Shown here piece after piece: positions 15,367-20,076 of a stretch of DNA of 20,076 nt. This DNA comes from Sulfolobaceae archaeon (lineage in GTDB: Archaea; Thermoproteota; Thermoprotei_A; Sulfolobales; Sulfolobaceae). Location of the stretch: contig JAPYVG010000029.1 in the NCBI GenBank assembly GCA_028277025.1, forward strand, positions 1 to 20,076, in the 5' to 3' direction. The notes under the pieces were generated by a model. The model was not told the origin of the DNA, made no database searches, and was given only the letters and a program-made list of their open reading frames with translations. The number at the start of each line of letters is the position of its first letter. The first letter of the stretch is position 1. The translations under genes were made by a program, and so were the position numbers.

Positions 15367-16200
15367 TCAATTATTACTATAAACTTTTTCTCTCAAATTT
15401 TTCAAATACTCTTTTAATTTGTCAACCGAAACGGGTAAAGTAGCTTCCTCATTTTCGCTCCTTATTACAATTTTTTCTTCTCCCTCCTCCAGTTCGACTA
15501 CTCCGGGTAATGTACCGTTAGAAGCCTTTCCCAAAAGGTTGACTATTCCCTCAAGGGAGCTGAACATTTCCTCTAGCAATTCCTTTGGGGATAGCTGTAA
15601 GTAATGGGCCAAAGTTGAATAACTTACCTTTACCTTATATAACTGTTTCCCGTTATAGATAAGTCTAGCCTCTCCGAATTCTTGGCTGATGTCTAAAATT
15701 ATCTTAAATTCTTTCACATCCTCAACTCTAGGTAATTTATTCCCAAACCTTGAGAGGAAATCAGCATAAGCTATTTGTGATAAACTTAATGGGTTTTCTT
15801 TGAGTATTTTCTTTACTTTTTTAGGAGGTAAATCATAATATAAAGAGAGCTTAGTTATATCTACTGGTGTTACCTTAATTTCGGAAAGCCTATTAAATAA
15901 AGCGTTAACGTCTTTAACTATAATTCCCCAAGCCTTTATCTTAACTCTATCATTTTCAGCCTCTACAATAGCACCATTTCTAACTTGTTTAGGCGGTTGG
16001 AGGAATAAGGACTTAATTATCTCATTAGCCTCATTAATATCATTAGGAACTCTATCTGTTACCCCCTCAAACTCCACTTTTAATCCCTGAAGCTCTATCT
16101 TACCCCACACTCTATTATCACTAAAATTAGCCGTGTAAAAACCTGTTATCACTACAATCTTGTTACCGTCTCTTATAAAGTACTCGTTTTCACTACTCAT
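15367..16200 (-). CDS. Hypothetical protein, first gene of an unknown operon
   Basis: 277 residues, no domain I can name. The first 95 residues are beta-rich (Y-F-I-R-D-G-N-K-I-V-V-I-T-G, K-I-E-L-Q-G-L-K-V-E-F), the middle is helical with L-P-P-K-K-V-K-K-I-L-K-E-N-P-L-S-L-S-Q-I (124-143), and the end has strands followed by a charged helix. The middle helices, with short turns, may be a DNA-binding or protein-contact segment, but this is a guess. No membrane segment. The ATG at 16200 follows an AT-rich promoter (TTTTTATTAAT on the minus strand, about 16212-16222). Confidence 0.6.
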   Translation of the reverse strand: MSSENEYFIRDGNKIVVITGFYTANFSDNRVWGKIELQGLKVEFEGVTDRVPNDINEANEIIKSLFLQPPKQVRNGAIVEAENDRVKIKAWGIIVKDVNALFNRLSEIKVTPVDITKLSLYYDLPPKKVKKILKENPLSLSQIAYADFLSRFGNKLPRVEDVKEFKIILDISQEFGEARLIYNGKQLYKVKVSYSTLAHYLQLSPKELLEEMFSSLEGIVNLLGKASNGTLPGVVELEEGEEKIVIRSENEEATLPVSVDKLKEYLKNLREKVYSNN

Positions 16201-16286
16201 AGTTTAAAATAATTAATAAAAAGATAAAAAATCACTCATCAGCTAAAAAGCCCTCATCACTTTTCAGTTCCGCGGCACTTCTTCAC

Positions 16287-16856
16287 TCACTTAATAAATC
16301 TCTTTTCCAGCTTATTAAATGAAGTAGTAGAGGTCTGCATGACAAGGTTAGCAGAAGCTGTGATACTGTCAACATTAACAACACTCCCCTTAACTAGTGC
16401 TAAAACTAAGTTAACTAACCATAGGACAGTTGCAACGTCAGCGATTACCGCTCCTACAGACGTCATTAATTCTCCAGTGACAAAAGTCTGCGATAGAGGA
16501 TAAGTTTCAGCTCTCCTTATGAGCCCGGTTAATCCTAACTCATCGAAACCTAAAACTACCATTAGTGCACCTACTAAGTAACCGTAAAAGTGGGCCCGCA
16601 TCAGCTTACTTGAATACCAACTCCTACCAGTCATCATCGGAATCATTATATAGAGCACTGCAAATCCGGAGGTAACTATAGAAAGTAGTATAAACCCGTG
16701 GAAGTGTCCTACAACCCACATTGTCTTATGGATTATAACATCAAAGGTAATAGTAGCATTAAATATCCCGGTGACCCCGGAAAATATCGACCCGGCAAAG
16801 GAAAGTAAAGTAAACGCTGTTAATATTTTCTTAGATCTAGATATAACCAGATATCT
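16287..16856 (-). pseudogene. Haem-copper oxidase subunit I, C-terminal fragment
   Basis: On the minus strand the frame is open from 16856 to the stop at 16287, about 189 codons, without a plausible start at its head. The first ATG (16721) falls inside a conserved motif. The sequence reads T-L-L-S-F-A-G-S-I-F-S-G-V-T-G and then H-K-T-M-W-V-V-G-H-F-H-G-F, the helix IX-X region of quinol/cytochrome oxidase subunit I, with both haem-ligand histidines (H-F-H). The last three membrane helices follow. Helices I-VIII are missing. The fragment abuts an ATPase fragment at about 16845-16860, so a deletion or recombination removed the front. It is probably of SoxB/SoxM/DoxB type; which one is unclear. 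No function expected. Confidence 0.75.
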
Positions 16857-17082
16857 TTATTTCTTTTTTTTCTTCATTCATTAATATTTTTACTATAGAA
16901 GATTTTCCACTCTTCCTTATTCCTAATAGGAGAGTTATCGGGTAATTTACTCCAAACTTAAGTTTTTCCATTTCTTTCTCTCTATCAAAGAGATCTTTAG
17001 GGTCTTCCTTAGGTTTTGGATCAAATAATAGGGGATATCCCCAGTTAATGGAGAGATAGCCAGTTAAAATAACTTTCTTCAA
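16837..17082 (-). pseudogene. Archaeal ATPase family (P-loop), N-terminal fragment
   Basis: 81 codons. L-L-F-D-P-K-P-K-E-D-P-K-D-L-F-D-R-E-K-E-M-E-K-L and the Walker A loop L-G-I-R-K-S-G-K-S-S are the standard opening of archaeal ATPases (AAA, about 350-400 residues). The sequence then runs M-N-E-E-K-K-E-I-K and ends within 10 residues, exactly where the oxidase fragment begins. Walker B and everything downstream are lost. The TTG at 17082 is only the limit of the open frame; homologues usually start near L-F-D-P. The truncated protein could not hydrolyse ATP. Confidence 0.7.
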
Positions 17083-17131
17083 GAGTGCTTTATCTAGATG
17101 AGATTATCTATTTGTACAGCTACTACCTAAA

Positions 17132-18376
17132 TCAGCTACTATGCAATAACCACTTCCATAAAGGAATTGCTTTAAATCCGTTCACCTTTCCTTCATAATC
17201 CCAGGTTATTATTATTCCCTCCTCAGCTTTCAAAGACGAGCTTGCCTCTTTAAGTCCTTCTATTTCCCTTTCCTCTATCTTATCTGTGGCGTAGGTCACT
17301 TGAATTAAAATCTTAGGTTCAAAATTTTTAGATACAACGAAGTCAACTTCCCTCCTTTTGCCTTTCCAATAAAATACTTCCTTGTATCCCCTTCGCAATA
17401 GCTCAATATATACTGCGTTCTCCATCGCCCTAGAAATTGAGAATTCGTAACCTAAGGCGGTTGGATAACCGGTATCAATTATATAAAGCTTTTTAGGATT
17501 AGCTCTCCTTTTACTTTCGCTCTTTTCGAATTCTTCAACTAGGAATGAAAAATAAGTTTCTTTAGCCTTCGAGAATAGTTCAAGGATAGTATCTTTACCT
17601 ATCTTAATTCCTAACCCCTTTATGTAATTATAAACCCTATTCACGGTAATGGGATTAGAATAATTTGCTATAAGGAAACTTGCGAAAGTTTCAGCAATAC
17701 TAGGCTTTACTATTGAAAGGTCTCTAACAATTACTGAATCGAAATATGACCTCAGTAGTCTAACTTTATCTTCCTCAAGTACAACCGCTGGATAAGAACC
17801 GAACTGCAAATACTCCCTTAGAAGGGAGAGTATTTTTCCTCTTTGCAGAGTATAATCCATTAAGGGATTGTAAATGAACCCTTTAAACCTAAGGAACTCC
17901 TTAAAAGATAAAGGATAAACTTCGTAATTTACACTCCTTCCCCTAAGTTCGTTAGCTATATTTAAAGGTGTTAGTTGCGAAGATGAACCAGAAAGAAATA
18001 TCCTAGCGTTTAACTTCTTCCTAAACCAACTACCGTAATCCTTTACATCTTGAATTTCATCAAAGAAAATATACTTAGGAGTTTTTCCGGTAAGTTCTTC
18101 AAAGGATAAAATTATCTTGTCCAGATCGTTTACAGTCACGTTTTTTAACCTATAATCATCAAAGTCGACGTATAGGATTTCGTCACGGGAAGCTAAGCCT
18201 CCTTCAATTATTTTCTTTATTGTCTGATAGAGGAGGAAAGTTTTACCGCTCCTCCTTCCACCGGTTACTGTAATTATGTAATCCTTGTCTAGTGGTAGGG
18301 ATAAGTCCCTTTCTATTATATTAGGTAATGGTGAAGTGAGCCATTCAGCTATGAAGCTCTTTATTCCTTCTTCCAT
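17132..18376 (-). CDS. AAA+ ATPase with C-terminal DUF4143 domain
   Basis: 414 residues. Walker A G-G-R-R-S-G-K-T (39-46), Walker B Y-I-F-F-D-E (102-107, D106/E107), sensor S-G-S-S-S (129-133), then the linker L-S-F-K-E-F-L (156-162). The C-terminal DUF4143 part has the nuclease-like core E319-N-A-V-Y-I-E-L-L-R-R-G, E-V-D345-F-V-V and L-I-Q359-V-T-Y. This resembles the PD-(D/E)xK fold, but with V-T in place of the catalytic lysine, so nuclease activity is doubtful. Such ATPases are common in Sulfolobales, often in variable regions, and their job is unknown. The ATG at 18376 has CATTTAAG (minus-strand TATA box, 18396-18403) 25 bases upstream: leaderless. The GACCAGTT repeats lie just behind it. 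Confidence 0.85.
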   Translation of the reverse strand: MEEGIKSFIAEWLTSPLPNIIERDLSLPLDKDYIITVTGGRRSGKTFLLYQTIKKIIEGGLASRDEILYVDFDDYRLKNVTVNDLDKIILSFEELTGKTPKYIFFDEIQDVKDYGSWFRKKLNARIFLSGSSSQLTPLNIANELRGRSVNYEVYPLSFKEFLRFKGFIYNPLMDYTLQRGKILSLLREYLQFGSYPAVVLEEDKVRLLRSYFDSVIVRDLSIVKPSIAETFASFLIANYSNPITVNRVYNYIKGLGIKIGKDTILELFSKAKETYFSFLVEEFEKSESKRRANPKKLYIIDTGYPTALGYEFSISRAMENAVYIELLRRGYKEVFYWKGKRREVDFVVSKNFEPKILIQVTYATDKIEEREIEGLKEASSSLKAEEGIIITWDYEGKVNGFKAIPLWKWLLHSS

Positions 18377-18412
18377 AAGAATGATAGAGATTATGCATTT
18401 AAGTCTTTTTCC

Positions 18413-18452
18413 GACCAGTTTTGCGTAATAACTGGTCTCTAAGAGACCAGTT
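18413..18452. promoter_or_regulatory. Triple GACCAGTT/AACTGGTC operator-like site
   Basis: GACCAGTT at 18413-18420, AACTGGTC at 18430-18437 and GACCAGTT at 18445-18452. The last two are arms of a perfect palindrome with 11-base arms (AACTGGTCTCT / AGAGACCAGTT) around a single A. The first copy ends about 10 bases behind the TATA box of the ATPase gene. The symmetry suggests a dimeric repressor or activator, though a DNA hairpin is possible. The site lies about 100 bases before the MFS start. Confidence 0.6.
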
Positions 18453-18519
18453 TAATTTCATTAACTAGATTTTATACCTTCCAAGATATTTGCATTAAAT
18501 ATTAATTTAAGGCTAGCAC

Positions 18520-18530
18520 CAACTTTATAA
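18520..18530 (+). promoter_or_regulatory. TATA box of the interrupted MFS gene
   Basis: CAACTTTATAA is centred about 27 bases before the ATG at 18553, consistent with a leaderless transcript. An imperfect repeat, AACAGTTTGGTACCAAATT, lies between it and the start. Confidence 0.5.
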
Positions 18531-19320
18531 CAGTTTGGTACCAAATTAATTTATGAGGTTAAGCCTATTCTCAGTCCTAGCAACTTTCCTACTTTCAGCA
18601 TACTCGATGTATTCAATAACCTTCGTGGTTGAAGGAATTTCAAAGGCGTTTCAAGTAAGTATTTCGACAGTAGTTTTCGCAATAACTTTATCTTGGATAG
18701 GTGGAGCAATAGGAGGTTTCATTTTCGGAATAATTGCCGACAAGGTAGGAAGAAAGAAGGCCTTGCTCTTGTCAGTATTCCTCTACTCCTTTCCAACAAT
18801 AGGAGTATACTTTATAACTAATATTTACGAGCTTTACGTACTTTGGTCCCTCGTAGGCATGGGAGTTAACGGAGAGAACGGAATAAGTTACGCAATAGTA
18901 GCTGAATTGAGGTTCACAAACTTGAGAGGTTTTGCTGGAGGGTTAATGCAAGGCTTATATGCAATAGGCTCATTATTGGGAGCAGTTACTTCAGCTTTCA
19001 TTATTTCCTGCTGGAGGGATATATTCCTATTTGCAGGAGGATTTTCATTACTTTCTTTCCTCTTATGGATATGGATACCGGAAGAGAAGTTTACTAGGAA
19101 AATTAAGATGAGAGTTTCAGAAATATTCTCCTCATCAGTAATAAGAATAACTGTGCTGGGTTCAATAATTTCTCTTACTTCGTTCCTTTATTTAATTCCG
19201 GCCTTCAGTTTAATGCCTACAGTGCTTCAGCAATTAAAAATTTCGTCTTACGATCTAATCATAGCCTTTGCAGACCTAATTTCTGCAATAGTTTACGGAA
19301 TTTCCGGTTATTTATCTGAC

Positions 19321-19555
19321 GTAAAAGGAAGAAGAATAACGGGGTTTGGGCTTCATTGAATTTTCATGAATTTGTATCCAATTCTCAGCCGTTGGGCTTC
19401 AACAGAGTCACGGGGCATTGCCCCGTTCATACCCCTCCGCCCCTTTAGCGGGGTAACCCCACCCATCAGAGTGTTACCATCTGATGGGGAAACCCGCACA
19501 TCTCTTATTCACCGTCACACCTCGTCGTGATATAGCCACCCATCTGGTGTGACTG
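19321..19555 (-). ncRNA. Putative stand-alone omegaRNA-like guide RNA
   Basis: Predicted transcript on the minus strand. With the TATA box at 19577-19584, transcription should begin near 19555, at the foot of the 8-base hairpin GTCACACC/GGTGTGAC (19514-19521/19546-19553). Then come the scaffold hairpins: CCCATCAGA/TCTGATGGG (19462-19470/19480-19488), CCCC-GCTAAA-GGGG, ACGGGGC/GCCCCGT (19410-19416/19420-19426), AGCC/GGCT and an AT-rich stem with one G-U pair. After the conserved AAACCCC the RNA would run into the MFS gene, taking TTCTTCTTCC and onward as a 16-20 base guide. Promoter and structures are seen; expression and function are inferred. Confidence 0.4.
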
Positions 19556-19600
19556 TACTCATATTTACATACTAAGTATATAAACTTCACGGCTTATCGA
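19336..19600 (-). mobile_element. Non-autonomous TnpB-derived mini-element (copy B), 265 bases
   Basis: The bounds come from the interrupted reading frame. A three-base GAA is present at both junctions (19334-19336 and 19599-19601), so the exact edge is ambiguous by up to three bases and no longer target duplication exists, as expected for IS200/IS605 movement. Read on the minus strand it has a left end with a TATA box (19577-19584), a hairpin (19514-19521/19546-19553), and 163 bases matching the tnpB 3' end at 34-206. All of tnpB between is gone. The reading frame of the shared tail is broken in this copy by a TGA inside its first 3' hairpin. It must have moved with a transposase supplied in trans, or decayed after insertion. 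Confidence 0.8.
19577..19584 (-). promoter_or_regulatory. TATA box in the left end of mini-element B
   Basis: TTTATATA on the minus strand, a near-perfect archaeal TATA box, 15-22 bases before an ATG (19562-19560) that opens only a 15-codon frame. It is probably the ancestral promoter of the transposon gene, now reading the non-coding remainder. Confidence 0.55.
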
Positions 19601-20035
19601 AAACTGTTGGCGACGGCGTTGTATTTCTCAATAGGTGCGATAATTTCTTCCGTCCTTTTCCTATTCTTCGTGAGGGAAATTTTTCCGGTGTTCTTAGTAT
19701 ATGCGTTTTCAGCCTTCTTTGCATTCTTCGGGGTTTGGATTAGCGAACTTTATCCAATACAGGTTAGGGCTACCGGGGCAAATTTTACCTTATTGATAGG
19801 TAGGTTAATAGGAGGAGGTTTCGGAACTTTTATAGTTTCTTTAATTCCTCTGCCATTAAACGTCAGCTTAAGTCTGGATTTAATAATAACTGCAATAGTT
19901 GCAACTATTGGAATCTCATTAATGAGATGAAATCTATTACGTCCTATTTGAGTGTGGTCAACAATTTTGTTAATTTAATATAATTTTATTCAACAATCTT
20001 TTCTCGTTCTGTAAGAACTTGTTTTCGCGTAATAC

Positions 20036-20076
20036 TATTTAAGGGTGAGCACGGGATTTTTATCTTGGTGAGCACA
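20036..20076 (+). promoter_or_regulatory. Possible promoter of a gene beyond the right edge
   Basis: TATTTAAG (20036-20043) stands 28 bases before a GTG at 20068 (GTG AGC ACA), the spacing of the leaderless genes here. The nine bases GGTGAGCAC occur twice, at 20044-20052 and 20067-20075. Only three codons are visible, so this is weak. The preceding 19931-20035 holds AT-rich sequence and a small hairpin (GTTCT/AGAAC, 20006-20018). Confidence 0.25.

Larger units (their letters stand above)
18553..19930 (+). pseudogene. MFS transporter gene interrupted by a 265-base mini-element
   Basis: Two parts: 18553-19335 (261 codons) and 19601-19930 (109 codons and a stop). Removing bases 19336-19600 joins them in frame as [16 protein letters not shown], restoring the second MFS motif A and a protein of about 370 residues. 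The first half has D-K-V-G-R-K-K, and G-M-G-V-N-G-E-N-G followed by R-G-F-A-G-G, like carboxylate/sialate-type symporters. The insertion lies in the loop before the ninth membrane segment. As it stands, translation runs only seven codons into the element before stopping at 19357-19359, so transport is probably lost. The downstream TTG at 19607 is unlikely to be a real start. Substrate unknown. Confidence 0.85.

Noticed and set aside
16220..16270. C/D-box small RNA on the minus strand (GTGATGA and CTGATGA are present)
   Set aside because: The internal CTGA overlaps the second box and no closing CTGA follows at a suitable distance. The motifs are too AT-biased to support an sRNA.
19514..19562. 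15-codon frame ([15 protein letters not shown]) in the mini-element
   Set aside because: Too short and overlaps an 8-base hairpin. The TATA box is too close for a leaderless start at this ATG. More likely the left end of the element.
1..19600. Composite transposon bounded by the two inverse TnpB-related ends
   Set aside because: The interval of 19 kb holds ordinary chromosomal genes. IS200/IS605 elements lack inverted terminal repeats, and the right copy is a complete small insertion with its own two ends.
19607..19930. Separate small membrane-protein gene starting at TTG
   Set aside because: The sequence continues the interrupted MFS gene exactly in frame once the 265-base insertion is removed. 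There is no promoter or ribosome site directly before the TTG.
1..20076. CRISPR array, tRNA or rRNA genes
   Set aside because: No regularly spaced repeats, no cloverleaf with GTTC loop and acceptor stem, and no rRNA-like sequence was found on either strand.

Overview
The window looks like a piece of a Sulfolobales chromosome (Sulfolobus, Saccharolobus, Sulfurisphaera or Acidianus type). The base composition is AT-rich. Many starts have a TATA box about 25 bases upstream and no leader, and genes are packed tightly. Gene content also fits: a LacS-type GH1 glycosidase, archaeal Elp3, a membrane Hanks-type kinase, DUF4143 and archaeal-type ATPases, a fragment of a haem-copper oxidase subunit I, and IS200/IS605-type TnpB remains. 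I saw no rRNA, tRNA or CRISPR array.

Layout. 1-210: 3' end of a tnpB gene and the right end of its element. 410-2310: GNAT acetyltransferase and a convergent APC permease. 2713-4470: a small ribbon-helix-helix protein (50 aa), an unknown helical protein and a membrane-anchored secreted protein. 4467-8312: GH1 glycosidase, a flavin disulfide oxidoreductase and an MFS transporter. 8348-11087: Elp3, an RsmB/NSUN-type m5C methyltransferase and a zinc-ribbon membrane protein, probably an RNA-modification operon. 11070-12362: SpoIIM-like membrane protein, divergent from a TenA family enzyme. 12423-15026: membrane Ser/Thr kinase and a beta-carbonic-anhydrase-like protein. 15023-16200: an unknown two-gene operon. 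16287-17082: an oxidase fragment fused to an ATPase fragment, a rearrangement scar. 17132-18376: AAA+/DUF4143 ATPase. 18553-19930: an MFS gene split by a 265-base TnpB-related mini-element.

The most interesting content is the pair of TnpB-related 3' ends, in opposite orientation at the two edges of the window. The left copy (34-206, + strand) is the end of a tnpB gene. The right copy (19341-19503, - strand) lies in a mini-element that has lost nearly all of tnpB but keeps its own TATA box, a 5' hairpin and the whole structured 3' region. The two copies differ in sequence inside one long hairpin, yet each forms a perfect stem. That pattern suggests selection on an RNA such as the omegaRNA/reRNA of TnpB. 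The mini-element may therefore be a protein-free guide-RNA gene whose guide would be copied from the MFS gene it interrupts. This is inference. The insertion geometry, the structures and the broken MFS reading frame are directly visible.

Regulation. Divergent gene pairs are separated by only 35-48 bases with interleaved TATA boxes, and three convergent pairs share a 4-base stop overlap. Three copies of GACCAGTT/AACTGGTC lie next to the DUF4143 ATPase promoter and look like an operator.
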